A DNA stretch of 9,107 bases from Burkholderiales bacterium (GCA_919902965.1 CAKKSJ010000152.1:2794-11900), one strand, 5' to 3'; positions 1-8,519 are shown, counted from the stretch's first letter. Program-made: numbers and translations. Notes: a model not told the origin generated them from the sequence alone.

Positions 1-69
1 GACGACGGCAAGGAGGGCATCCGCTCCTTCCTGGAGAAGCGCAAACCTTCCTGGATCCGGGCAAAGTAA
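1..69 (+). CDS. Enoyl-CoA hydratase/isomerase family protein, C-terminal end only
   Basis: Frame 1 is open from the window edge to a TAA at 67-69 and encodes the last 22 residues of a protein whose start lies outside the window. The tail reads DDGKEGIRSFLEKRKPSW, the characteristic C-terminus of crotonase-fold enoyl-CoA hydratases, where a final helix carries EG..AFLEKRKP.W. The next gene, a biotin-dependent carboxylase subunit, begins 2 bases after this stop, so the two are almost certainly co-transcribed. In liu (leucine) and atu (acyclic terpene) clusters the hydratase that acts on the carboxylated product (methylglutaconyl-CoA or isohexenylglutaconyl-CoA) sits in just this position, which makes LiuC/AtuE-like the best guess. 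Only the tail is visible, so catalytic residues cannot be checked. Confidence 0.8.
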   Translation, partial: DDGKEGIRSFLEKRKPSWIRAK

Positions 70-71
70 GC

Positions 72-2087
<2,016 letters not shown>

Positions 2088-2091
2088 CGCG

Positions 2092-3324
2092 TTGGCAGGC
2101 CGGTCGCTATCGCCCGATGAAGCCCTGGCAGCCGCCGAGGCGAGCCTGCGTGCGGCCGAATACGCGACCTCGCGCGAACTGTGCGCAGCGCTGCTGCGCG
2201 CGGACGCGCAAAACGCGCGGGCGCATTATCTGCTCGGGGTCATCGCCTTCGAGAACGACGAACCGGCGGAATCGGTAGTGCATCTGGAGCGCGCCATTGC
2301 CGCGACACCCGGCAAAATCGAATACCACGACTACCTGCAGGCAGTGCTCGCCGCCAGCGGCCGCGTCGCCGAGGCGGGGCAGGCCAAGGCGCGCGGCGAC
2401 AAGCAGCGCGCCTTCAACGCGCGCTTTGGCAGCCTGCCGGAGGGCATACAGAACTACCAGCGCTCGGTAGACTGGATGCGCGCGTCGCGCTACCTGGACT
2501 TCCCGCACGAAGTTTCCATTGAGACCCTGGCGGTCTGCAACGCCGCCTGCGTGTTTTGCCCCTACCCGGACCTGGAGCGCAAAGGCGACAAGATGCCCGA
2601 CGCCCTGGTGGAAAAAATCATCGCCGACCTGCGCGACGTGCCGCAGGATCTGCCGTTCAGCATCAGCCCGTTCAAAATCAACGATCCGCTGCTGGACGTG
2701 CGCATATTCGACATCATGGGGGAAATCAACGCGCGGCTGCCGAACGCCGCGCTGCGCATGTTCACCAACGGCTCCCCCCTGACGGAAAAACATGTCGCGC
2801 GCCTCGCCCGGGTACGCAATCTCGCGCAGCTGTGGGTTTCGCTCAATCACCATGAGGAACAGCGCTACGAGCAAATCATGAAGCTGCCCCTCAAACGCAC
2901 GCTGGAGCGGCTGGACATGCTGCACCGGAAAAAAGCCGCCGGCGAGTTCCCGCCGCCGGTGCAGGTATCGCGCGTATGCGACGGTTCGCCCGAGGACCAG
3001 GCGTTCCTGGATTTCGTCACGCTGCGCTACCCGCTGTTTCAAGCCGGGATGGTCGCGCAGTCGGAATGGCTGGGGCAGGTGCCGGGGCTGCTCGCTGCCG
3101 GAAAACTCCACCCGGTGGGCTGTGGCCGCTGGTTCGAACTTTCCATCACTGCGACCGGCCAGGTTGCTTTTTGCTGCATGGACGGCCGTGCCGAGTACCC
3201 CATCGGCGATGTCTCCAAGTCACACGTGCTGGAGGTCTACAACAACCCGGACTACCGCAGGTACCGGGAACATTTTGCCGACAGGACCGAGGGCGCGCCC
3301 TGCCGGTCCTGCACCAATTTCTGA
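2092..3324 (+). CDS. TPR-containing radical SAM/SPASM protein, substrate unknown
   Basis: A 410-aa protein with two parts. Residues about 8-100 are alanine-rich paired helices of tetratricopeptide type (for example ARAHYLLGVIAFENDEPAESVVHLERAI), normally a protein-protein docking surface. Residues about 138-340 are a radical SAM core with the cluster motif C149-x3-C153-x2-C156 (CNAACVFC), which would bind a 4Fe-4S cluster and cleave S-adenosylmethionine. The C-terminus is SPASM-like, with C344, C361, C362, C404 and C407 (ending PCRSCTNF), ligands for auxiliary Fe-S clusters. SPASM enzymes modify peptides, proteins or small molecules; no precursor peptide is evident nearby, so the substrate is unknown. 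There is no ATG near the 5' end. I chose TTG at 2092, 4 bases after the carboxylase stop; an in-frame TTG at 2044 would add 16 residues and overlap the carboxylase by 44 bases. Neither has a good ribosome-binding site. The family call is firm, the start is not. Confidence 0.88.
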   Translation: MAGRSLSPDEALAAAEASLRAAEYATSRELCAALLRADAQNARAHYLLGVIAFENDEPAESVVHLERAIAATPGKIEYHDYLQAVLAASGRVAEAGQAKARGDKQRAFNARFGSLPEGIQNYQRSVDWMRASRYLDFPHEVSIETLAVCNAACVFCPYPDLERKGDKMPDALVEKIIADLRDVPQDLPFSISPFKINDPLLDVRIFDIMGEINARLPNAALRMFTNGSPLTEKHVARLARVRNLAQLWVSLNHHEEQRYEQIMKLPLKRTLERLDMLHRKKAAGEFPPPVQVSRVCDGSPEDQAFLDFVTLRYPLFQAGMVAQSEWLGQVPGLLAAGKLHPVGCGRWFELSITATGQVAFCCMDGRAEYPIGDVSKSHVLEVYNNPDYRRYREHFADRTEGAPCRSCTNF

Positions 3325-3334
3325 CGCGGCGACG

Positions 3335-3535
3335 ATGAACAGCGACCGCTACGGCACCGAGCCCATCGCCTCACCCTGCATCAACGTATGCAGCATGGAC
3401 GAACGCACCGGCCTGTGCGCGGGCTGCTACCGCACGCTGGCGGAAATAGCGGACTGGTCGGCCTACACGCCGGCGCAGAAGCGCGGTGTGCACCAGCAAT
3501 TGCGCGCGCGGCGCAGCGCCTCGTACCCGGCATGA
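3335..3535 (+). CDS. DUF1289 family small cysteine protein
   Basis: A 66-aa protein that starts at ATG 3335, 10 bases after the radical SAM stop. It carries the DUF1289 signature: SPCINVCSMDERTGLCAGC followed by YRTLAEIADW. The four cysteines C15, C19, C28 and C31 form CX3C...CX2C, an arrangement suited to binding a metal or Fe-S cluster, and the tail is basic. The family is widespread in proteobacteria (YdhL-like); I know of no established biochemical role. Its TGA overlaps the ATG of the next gene (ATGA at 3532-3535), which indicates translational coupling to the hydrolase. The frame stays open upstream inside the radical SAM gene, but similarity begins only after this ATG, so the short form is preferred. 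Family call is confident; function is unknown. Confidence 0.88.
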   Translation: MNSDRYGTEPIASPCINVCSMDERTGLCAGCYRTLAEIADWSAYTPAQKRGVHQQLRARRSASYPA

Positions 3536-4440
3536 GCTTGCCTGCCGGCATACGGGTATTGGAGCGCGGCTGGCTGTCGAGCAATAACATCCTTATCGAT
3601 GACGGCGAGGGCTGCACGCTGATCGACAGCGGCTATGTCGCGCACGCCGCGCAAACGCTGCTGTTGCTGCAACATGCCCTGGCAGGCAAACGCCTTACCC
3701 GGCTGATCAACACCCATTGCCACTCCGATCACATGGGCGGAAACGCAAGCCTGGCGCGCGCGCACGGCTGCCGCATCAGCATTCCTGCAGGCGAGGCAGG
3801 CGTTATCGCCGCCTGGGACGAGGACGCGATGATGCTCGCCTCCACCGGGCAGTCGGCCGAGCGCTTCAGCTATTCCGACACCCTGGCCGAAGGCGACGTG
3901 CTCGAACTGGGCGGGCTCACCTGGCAGGCGCTTGCCGCACCCGGCCACGACCCGAACGCGCTCCTGTTTTATGCGCCCGAGGCGCGTCTGCTGATCACCG
4001 GCGACGCGCTCTGGGAGAACGGCTTCGGCCTCATTTTTCCCGAGCTTTTCGGTCAGAGCGGATACGCGGCCGCGCGCTCGACGCTGGAGACCATCGCCCA
4101 GCTCGAGGTCGATACCGTCATTCCCGGCCACGGCGCGCCTTTCGGCGATATCGGCAAAGCACTCGCGACTGCGTTCGCGCGGCTCGACGCCTATGAGCGC
4201 GACCCGGCCAGGCTCGCGCGGCACGCGCTCAAGGTCATGCTGAGCTTCCTGCTCATGATCCGGGGCAGCATCGCCGAGGCCGAGCTGCCCGGCATTCTCG
4301 CCGACGTCCCCATCTACGCGGAGGTCAACCGGCGTTTTCTGCGCCTGACCGAGGACCAGTTGCGCGATTACCTGGTAAGTGACCTCGAGCGAGCGTGCGC
4401 GCTCACGCGCCGAGACGGCCGCTTGTACTCAACGGGGTAG
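3532..4440 (+). CDS. Metallo-beta-lactamase fold metal-dependent hydrolase
   Basis: A 302-aa cytoplasmic hydrolase with the complete dinuclear metal site of the metallo-beta-lactamase superfamily: THCHSDHMGG at 61-70 (H62, H64, D66, H67), H139 in APGHD, D158 in ITGDALW and H200 in VIPGHGAPF. The overall pattern resembles glyoxalase II-like and generic thioester or lactone hydrolases rather than beta-lactamases. Residues 205-302 form a mostly helical C-terminal extension. There is no signal peptide. The start ATG overlaps the stop of the DUF1289 gene by 4 bases. The position at the end of a CoA-ester catabolic run makes a thioesterase or detoxifying hydrolase role conceivable, but this is inference from context; the sequence fixes only the fold and the metal ligands. 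Confidence 0.9.
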   Translation: MSLPAGIRVLERGWLSSNNILIDDGEGCTLIDSGYVAHAAQTLLLLQHALAGKRLTRLINTHCHSDHMGGNASLARAHGCRISIPAGEAGVIAAWDEDAMMLASTGQSAERFSYSDTLAEGDVLELGGLTWQALAAPGHDPNALLFYAPEARLLITGDALWENGFGLIFPELFGQSGYAAARSTLETIAQLEVDTVIPGHGAPFGDIGKALATAFARLDAYERDPARLARHALKVMLSFLLMIRGSIAEAELPGILADVPIYAEVNRRFLRLTEDQLRDYLVSDLERACALTRRDGRLYSTG

Positions 4441-4443
4441 GGG

Positions 4444-4466
4444 GCGCCGGCTTTCAGCGGCGGCGC
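4444..4466. terminator. Possible stem-loop between convergent genes
   Basis: The 32-base gap between the convergent hydrolase (stop 4440) and AtuA-like small gene (stop 4473) contains GCGCCG (4444-4449) and its exact complement CGGCGC (4461-4466) around an 11-base loop. The position suits a shared transcription end. No T-run follows on either strand, so it is not a canonical intrinsic terminator, and in GC-rich DNA a 6-bp GC stem can arise by chance. Confidence 0.3.
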
Positions 4467-4472
4467 ACGCCG

Positions 4473-4805
4473 TCAGCGCAGCAGCTTATCCGGCACTTCC
4501 AGTTCCAGGTGCAGCATGGCGAGTCCGTGCACCTTGCCCTGCGCGTCCGTGATCAGGGTCTCCGTTCCCCCGCCGCCCAGGGAATCGTGCAGGATGAAAT
4601 TGAGCGCACGCAGGTTCGGAATTTCGTAGCGCACCACCTTGCCCTTGCAGATTTCCCTGAAAAACGCCTTGACCACATCGGTGGTGAGCTTTTCCCTCAG
4701 GAATTCATACAGCTCGGGCGTTTTCGCCATGACGCCGACATTGCTGCTGTCGCCTTTGTCACCGGAGCGCGAGATCGCAATATCCATCAATTTCACTTTA
4801 GCCAT
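4473..4805 (-). CDS. AtuA-like small (ferredoxin-fold type) domain protein
   Basis: A 110-aa protein (MAKVKLMDIAISRSGDKGDS...) that matches the small domain found at the C-terminus of long AtuA/DUF1446 proteins or encoded as a separate neighbour. Conserved features visible are SRSGDKGDSSNVGV at 12-25, the segment IPNLRALNFILHDSLGGGG at 62-80 and a hydrophobic end. The domain is described as ferredoxin-like in fold only; the protein has a single cysteine, so no Fe-S cluster is expected. It starts 1 base after the stop of the DUF1446 gene and has its own strong ribosome-binding site, so the two are co-transcribed and probably work as one complex. The catalytic role of this family, first noted in acyclic terpene utilisation, is not established. 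Confidence 0.85.
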   Translation of the reverse strand: MAKVKLMDIAISRSGDKGDSSNVGVMAKTPELYEFLREKLTTDVVKAFFREICKGKVVRYEIPNLRALNFILHDSLGGGGTETLITDAQGKVHGLAMLHLELEVPDKLLR

Positions 4806-4806
4806 T

Positions 4807-6174
4807 TCACACCTCCTCGACGGTGACGCTGGTCTGGACCTTGCGCTTGTCGATCAGCGCAGGCCAGTAACCGACGATTTCGCTGGCGCGCGCGCGGCCG
4901 GCGGCGAGGCCGGTCACGCCGGGCGGGCCGCCGGTCACGAAAGGCGCGATCTCCGTGCCCAGAATATCCAGCTTCTTGCGGTCCGGTCCTTTCGCGCCGA
5001 TGCGCATCATGATTTCCTGCGGCTGCTTGAGCTCGGGCACGATGCCCTTGTACAGCACGTTGGTGCCGAACAATTCGAGGAAGCGCATTTCCTGGGGAAT
5101 CGGCGCGCCGTGCATTTCCATGCGTTTGAATACCGCGTCGGCGATCCAGTGCGCCTTGTCGACTGCGTCCGGACCGCTGATGCACAGCGTGGCGAGAATC
5201 TTGTAGCCGTTCTCATAGGCCATGGACACTTTATAGGTCGGTGTCGGCGCGCTGCCCTTGACGCCCTGGATTTTCACGCGATCTTTACCTTCTTGGGAGA
5301 TTTGTATCGTAGTGAAATCGGCGATGCAATCCGGGCCCAGATAATTTTTCGGATCGCCCAGTTCGTACAACAATTGCGAGGTAATGGTCTCGACGCTGAC
5401 CAGACCGCCGGTACCCTGGTGCTTGGTGACGACGAATGTGCCGTCCGCGCTCGCCTCGGCGACCGGATAGCCGATGCGCGCGAGATCCGGAACCTCGCGC
5501 CAGTTAGTGTAGTTGCCCCCGGTGCATTGCGGGCCGCACTCCAGGATATGGCCCATCACAGTGGCAGAGGCCAGCTTGTCGTACTCGTCCATGGACCAGC
5601 CGAATTCGTACACCAGCGGGGCGACCGCGAGCGTGGGGTCGGTGCAGCGGCCGACGATCACGATATCCGCGCCCTGGGCGAGCGCATCGGCGATCGATTT
5701 GGCGCCAATATAAACATTGGCGCTGGTCAGCCGGTCGCGCACCTTTGCGATGCCTTCGCCGGAATCGAGGTTGGCGAAGGCCTCCCCCGAGGCGATCAGC
5801 TCGGACAGGCGTCCGAGTATGTCGTCGCCTTCGACGATGCCTATCCTGACACCGGCGATGTTCTGCTCGGCGATCACTTTCTTGGCCGCCGCCAGGCAGG
5901 CCTTCAGATTGACCCCGCCCGCGTTGGCGATGATCTTGATGTTCTTCTCTTTGCATTTGCGTATGATCCGGCCGACCAGCTTGACGAAATCGGTCGCATA
6001 GCCGAGCGCGGGATCGCGCGTCTTTTGCTTCTGCATGATGCTCATCGTGACCTCGGCGAGGTAGTCGAAGGTCAGATAGTCGACCGGCCCTTCGTCCACC
6101 AGGCGCAAGGGGCCGAGCATGCTGTCGCCCCAAAAACCCTGCGCGTTTGCGACCAGCACTTTTTTGTCGCTCAT
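4807..6174 (-). CDS. Acyclic terpene utilization AtuA family protein (DUF1446)
   Basis: A 455-aa cytoplasmic protein of the AtuA/DUF1446 family. Conserved segments visible are GFWGDS (13-18), DYLTFDYLAE (32-41), NAGGVN (84-89), GRCTDP (175-180) and GHILECGPQCTGGNYTNW (208-225). In Pseudomonas the atu cluster degrades citronellol and geraniol through geranyl-CoA, and AtuA is required there, but its reaction is unknown; homologues are common beside CoA-transferases and Bug proteins in betaproteobacteria. Here the C-terminal small domain is a separate downstream gene, so this is the split form. I chose ATG 6174, with AGGGA 7 bases upstream, over an in-frame TTG at 6198. The two AtuA genes appear to have their own promoter. 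Association with CoA-ester metabolism is likely; terpene as the actual substrate is not shown, so no symbol is given. Confidence 0.88.
   Translation of the reverse strand: MSDKKVLVANAQGFWGDSMLGPLRLVDEGPVDYLTFDYLAEVTMSIMQKQKTRDPALGYATDFVKLVGRIIRKCKEKNIKIIANAGGVNLKACLAAAKKVIAEQNIAGVRIGIVEGDDILGRLSELIASGEAFANLDSGEGIAKVRDRLTSANVYIGAKSIADALAQGADIVIVGRCTDPTLAVAPLVYEFGWSMDEYDKLASATVMGHILECGPQCTGGNYTNWREVPDLARIGYPVAEASADGTFVVTKHQGTGGLVSVETITSQLLYELGDPKNYLGPDCIADFTTIQISQEGKDRVKIQGVKGSAPTPTYKVSMAYENGYKILATLCISGPDAVDKAHWIADAVFKRMEMHGAPIPQEMRFLELFGTNVLYKGIVPELKQPQEIMMRIGAKGPDRKKLDILGTEIAPFVTGGPPGVTGLAAGRARASEIVGYWPALIDKRKVQTSVTVEEV
4811..4818 (-). promoter_or_regulatory. Strong ribosome-binding site for the small AtuA-like gene
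   Basis: On the minus strand GAGGAGGT lies 5 bases before the ATG at 4805 and within the last codons of the upstream DUF1446 gene (encoding its final VEEV). It fixes the start of the 110-aa gene and suggests that its translation is independently strong rather than only coupled. Confidence 0.75.
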
Positions 6175-6181
6175 GAATGTG

Positions 6182-6186
6182 TCCCT
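6182..6186 (-). promoter_or_regulatory. Ribosome-binding site supporting ATG 6174
   Basis: Minus-strand AGGGA is spaced 7 bases from ATG 6174. The alternative TTG at 6198 has no comparable purine tract, and extending to it adds eight residues before the conserved start MSDKKVLVANAQGFWGDS, so this site decides the start. Confidence 0.55.
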
Positions 6187-6202
6187 AAGTGATGTCAAAC
6201 TT

Positions 6203-6231
6203 CGCGGGTTGAGTGGGTGAATACCCCCGCG
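6203..6231 (-). other. Hairpin in the predicted leader of the AtuA-family gene
   Basis: CGCGG (6203-6207) pairs with CCGCG (6227-6231), and GGGT (6215-6218) pairs with ACCC (6223-6226) around a 4-base loop. That gives 9 bp interrupted by a 7-base bulge on one side. It lies between the predicted transcription start (about 6239) and the ribosome-binding site. There is no U-run, so it is not an obvious terminator; it could affect mRNA stability or be incidental. Confidence 0.35.
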
Positions 6232-6236
6232 TCTAC

Positions 6237-6256
6237 CGCTCTGCGATTATAGAGCG
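6237..6256. promoter_or_regulatory. Inverted repeat around the -10 box, candidate operator
   Basis: The arms CGCTCT (6237-6242) and AGAGCG (6251-6256) are perfect complements separated by 8 bases. The minus-strand TATAAT of the predicted promoter (6246-6251) lies in the spacer and shares its first base with one arm. A protein bound here would cover the -10 region and the start site, as a repressor operator does. No repressor gene is seen nearby other than the LysR regulator. Confidence 0.4.
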
Positions 6257-6275
6257 CCCGCCCGCTGAAGTTCAA
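6246..6275 (-). promoter_or_regulatory. Predicted sigma70-type promoter for the AtuA gene pair
   Basis: On the minus strand TTGAAC (6270-6275, matching the first four bases of TTGACA) is separated by 18 bases from a perfect TATAAT (6246-6251). Transcription would start near 6239, about 65 bases before ATG 6174. The promoter sits in the 118-base gap after the CoA-transferase stop, the longest gap within the right-hand gene set, which supports separate control of the AtuA pair. Confidence 0.55.
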
Positions 6276-6292
6276 ATCGACGCTGGCGCGGA

Positions 6293-7486
6293 TCATGCCC
6301 GGGCAGAGCCGTCCGCAATCATGCGCTCGATCTCGCCCTCGGCGAGGCCTGCCTCGCGCAGCACTTCGCAGGTGTGCTCGCCCAGGCGCGGCGCATGGCG
6401 CCGGTACTCGGGCGCCGATTCCGACCATTCCGAGGGTATCGCCATGGAGCGGATGCGGCCCTCGCTTGGGTGATTCACCTCGCGGAAGTAACCGATCGCC
6501 GCCAGGTGCGGGTCGGCGACGATGTCAGCAAGACTGTTCATGCGCTGCACCGGGATGTCCGCCGCTTCCAGGGCCTCAATCCATTCGGCAGTCGTGCGCT
6601 TGCGCATTTCAGCGACGATCAGCGCGTAGGCGCCCGCGAAATCGCGGCTGCGCGCCTCCTGGGTGGCGAAGTTCGGATCCTGTTGCAGTTCCGGGCGGCC
6701 GATGAGTTCGAAGAAGGCGCGCCACTGCTTGTCGTTGTAGACCAGCACGCAGACGTAGCCGTCGCTGGTTTCATAGGGCCGGCGCTCCCTCTCCAGCATA
6801 CGCGCGTAGCCGGGCGCTCCCTGCTGTGGCAAGTAGGTGTAGCCGCCCATGTGCTCGCCCATCACCGTCTGCAGCAGGCTCTCGAACATCGGTACGTCCA
6901 CGCGCTGACCCTTGCCGCTTTTCTCGCGATGGTAGAGCGCGGCGCAGACCGCGTTCACGATGTGCAATCCGACGGTGCGGTCGGCGAACGTCGCCGGCAC
7001 GTAGCGCGGCTTGTCGGCGCCGGCTTCCTTCGCCAGCCAGGGTAGGCCGACCGCGCCTTGGATCAGATCGTCGTAGGCCGCCTTCGCCGCGTAGGGGCCG
7101 CGCTGCGAATAGCCGAACGCGCCGACGTACAGTATTTTTGGGTTCACGGCGCGCACGTCGTCATAGGAGAGCCTCAGCCGCGCCATCGCCTGCGGCCGGA
7201 TGTTATAGACGAGGACGTCGGCAGTCTTCGCGATAGCGAGGCAGGCTGCACGTCCGGCCTCTGTTTTCAGGTCCAGCACCACGGACCGCTTGTTGCGGTT
7301 GGCGTTCATGAAAATGTGTCCCATCGCCTCGGAACGCATCGGCGCGTTGTAGCGCATCACGTCGCCCTCGGGCGGCTCGAGCTTCACCACGTCCGCGCCC
7401 AGATCGGCGAGGATCTGGGTCGCGTAGGGGCCCATCACCACGGTGCTGAGATCAAGCACGCGCGTGCCGTGCAAGGGACCGCTCAC
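6293..7486 (-). CDS. CaiB/BaiF family (class III) CoA-transferase
   Basis: A 397-aa cytoplasmic enzyme of the family that moves coenzyme A between carboxylic acids through an aspartyl-CoA intermediate. Typical segments visible are PLHGTRVLDLSTVVMGPYATQILADLGADVVKLEPPEGD at the N-terminus, RNKRSVVLDLK (64-74), FGYSQRGPYA (124-133) and GKGQRVDVPMFESL in the core. D169 in FADRTVG aligns with the catalytic aspartate expected at this point in the family. Length is normal (about 380-430 aa). The start is GTG 7486, because family similarity begins at the second or third codon; no clear ribosome-binding site precedes it. It lies 26 bases after the stop of the Bug gene, so the two are probably co-transcribed: the transferase would activate the acid that the binding protein captures. 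Donor and acceptor acids cannot be read from the sequence. Confidence 0.92.
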   Translation of the reverse strand: MSGPLHGTRVLDLSTVVMGPYATQILADLGADVVKLEPPEGDVMRYNAPMRSEAMGHIFMNANRNKRSVVLDLKTEAGRAACLAIAKTADVLVYNIRPQAMARLRLSYDDVRAVNPKILYVGAFGYSQRGPYAAKAAYDDLIQGAVGLPWLAKEAGADKPRYVPATFADRTVGLHIVNAVCAALYHREKSGKGQRVDVPMFESLLQTVMGEHMGGYTYLPQQGAPGYARMLERERRPYETSDGYVCVLVYNDKQWRAFFELIGRPELQQDPNFATQEARSRDFAGAYALIVAEMRKRTTAEWIEALEAADIPVQRMNSLADIVADPHLAAIGYFREVNHPSEGRIRSMAIPSEWSESAPEYRRHAPRLGEHTCEVLREAGLAEGEIERMIADGSARA

Positions 7487-7512
7487 GCTGGGATCTTATG
7501 CAGGACGCGGGA

Positions 7513-8463
7513 TTACTCGGGCTCGATGCCGGCTTCCTTGGTAAGCCGGGCCCACTTGGCGACCTCGGACGGGATGAAGGCCGCGAGTTGCGCGGGATCC
7601 ATCGGCGCCACATCGGTGCCAAGTGTGCCGAATCTGGCGACCACCTCGGGTTTCGCAAGCGCTCTTGCTGTGACATCGTAAAGTCTGGAAACAATCTCCT
7701 TCGGTGTGCCTGCCGGCGCCATCAGGGCGAACCACGCGATCAGCTCATAGCCATCCAATTCCTCAGAGATTGCCGGCACGTCCGGCGCGAGCGGTGAGCG
7801 CTTCAGCGACGTAACCGCCAGGGCGCGCAGCTTGCCGCCTTTTGCCTGGGCCAGCCCGTTGCCGAGGTCGGCGAAGGTAAAGGCGAGCGATCCGCCCAGC
7901 AAATCAGTAATCGCCTGAGGAATTCCTTTGTAAGGGATATCCACAAAATCCAGCTTCGCCATCGACCGCAACATCGCCTGGGAAACCTGTGAACCGGAAG
8001 AACCGTAGCCCGCAGAAAATTTGCCAGGATTGGCTTTGACGTGGGCGATAAACGATTTCAGGTCCTTCCCCGGAAAATCCGGTTTAACCATCAACATAAA
8101 GGAGATCGTGCCGAGGCGCGCAACGGGGGCGAAATCCTTCACCGGGTCGTAGCGCAAGTGCTTGTACAGGCTGACTGCAGCCGCTTGCGGCGTGTTGGTG
8201 GTCACCAACAGCGTATAGCCGTCGGGCACACTCTTCGCAACGGCCTCGGCGGCGATGGTGCCTTGGGCGCCTGGCTTGTTGTCGACCACGAACGGTTGAG
8301 CGAGCGCTTTCTGCAACTCCTGGCCGACAACGCGCGCAATTTGGTCGGTGGCGCTCCCCGCCGGAAAGGGGACGATCAATTTCACCGGTTTGGACGGGTA
8401 GGGCTGCGCCATGACTGCGCTGGCGCTAACAAGCAAGGCAACCGCCGCAAAAATGCTTCTCAT
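7513..8463 (-). CDS. Bug-type tripartite tricarboxylate transporter solute-binding protein
   Basis: A 316-aa periplasmic binding protein. Residues 1-19 are a signal peptide (MRSIFAAVALLVSASAVMA, predicted cut before Q20), and the mature protein begins QPYPSKPVKLIVPFPAGSATD. Family hallmarks are the VPFPAG loop with D40, VDNKPGAQG at 60-68, VPDGYTLL at 79-86 and YDPVKDFAPVARLG. Bug proteins bind carboxylates and related small acids for TctAB-type transporters; no membrane TctA/TctB gene is in the window, which is usual because most Bug genes are orphans. The start is ATG 8463, preceded by GAGGAGGT. An in-frame ATG at 8514 would place 17 extra residues before the signal peptide and is at about the predicted transcription start, so it is rejected. 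The gene is first in the minus-strand set and divergent from the LysR gene, so regulation by that protein is likely. Confidence 0.93.
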   Translation of the reverse strand: MRSIFAAVALLVSASAVMAQPYPSKPVKLIVPFPAGSATDQIARVVGQELQKALAQPFVVDNKPGAQGTIAAEAVAKSVPDGYTLLVTTNTPQAAAVSLYKHLRYDPVKDFAPVARLGTISFMLMVKPDFPGKDLKSFIAHVKANPGKFSAGYGSSGSQVSQAMLRSMAKLDFVDIPYKGIPQAITDLLGGSLAFTFADLGNGLAQAKGGKLRALAVTSLKRSPLAPDVPAISEELDGYELIAWFALMAPAGTPKEIVSRLYDVTARALAKPEVVARFGTLGTDVAPMDPAQLAAFIPSEVAKWARLTKEAGIEPE

Positions 8464-8466
8464 GAA

Positions 8467-8474
8467 ACCTCCTC
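8467..8474 (-). promoter_or_regulatory. Ribosome-binding site deciding the Bug gene start
   Basis: Minus-strand GAGGAGGT ends 3 bases before ATG 8463 (core AGGAGG 4 bases away), a little close but strong. It identifies 8463 rather than 8514 as the start. The same eight bases precede the small AtuA-like gene. Confidence 0.75.
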
Positions 8475-8488
8475 GTGTATACGCGAAG

Positions 8489-8513
8489 TGCGGATCGGGA
8501 TTGATAGTCCGCA
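8489..8513. promoter_or_regulatory. Inverted repeat in the Bug gene leader, candidate operator
   Basis: TGCGGA (8489-8494) and TCCGCA (8508-8513) are perfect complements around a 13-base spacer. The repeat runs from the predicted Bug transcription start (about 8513) into its leader. It could be a protein-binding dyad or an mRNA hairpin; the sequence does not separate these. Confidence 0.35.
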
Positions 8514-8519
8514 TGTTCC

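Noticed and set aside
2107..3111. A 334-codon minus-strand frame opposite the radical SAM gene
   Set aside because: The translation has no domain and is a third-position GC shadow; the + strand carries the cysteine motifs.
3463..4224. A 253-codon minus-strand frame opposite the hydrolase
   Set aside because: No motifs, and it covers the DUF1289-hydrolase junction, both clearly coded on the + strand.
4444..4466. GC stem-loop as a firm bidirectional terminator
   Set aside because: No T-run follows the stem on either strand and the stem is only 6 bp, so it is listed only as a low-confidence possibility.
4639..6192. A 517-codon open frame on the + strand antisense to the AtuA-family gene
   Set aside because: Its translation is rich in Asp, Arg, Ala and His with no recognisable domain, while the minus-strand frame holds clear DUF1446 motifs. 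It is the mirror of high-GC codon bias, and it also runs through the intergenic region and the start of the small AtuA-like gene.
6374..7681. Two + strand frames (6374-7045 and 7058-7681) opposite the CoA-transferase and Bug genes
   Set aside because: Antisense shadows without recognisable domains; minus-strand products are unambiguous.
8464..8514. Upstream ATG at 8514 for the Bug gene
   Set aside because: It would put 17 polar residues before a normal signal peptide and lies at the predicted transcription start; ATG 8463 has a strong ribosome-binding site.
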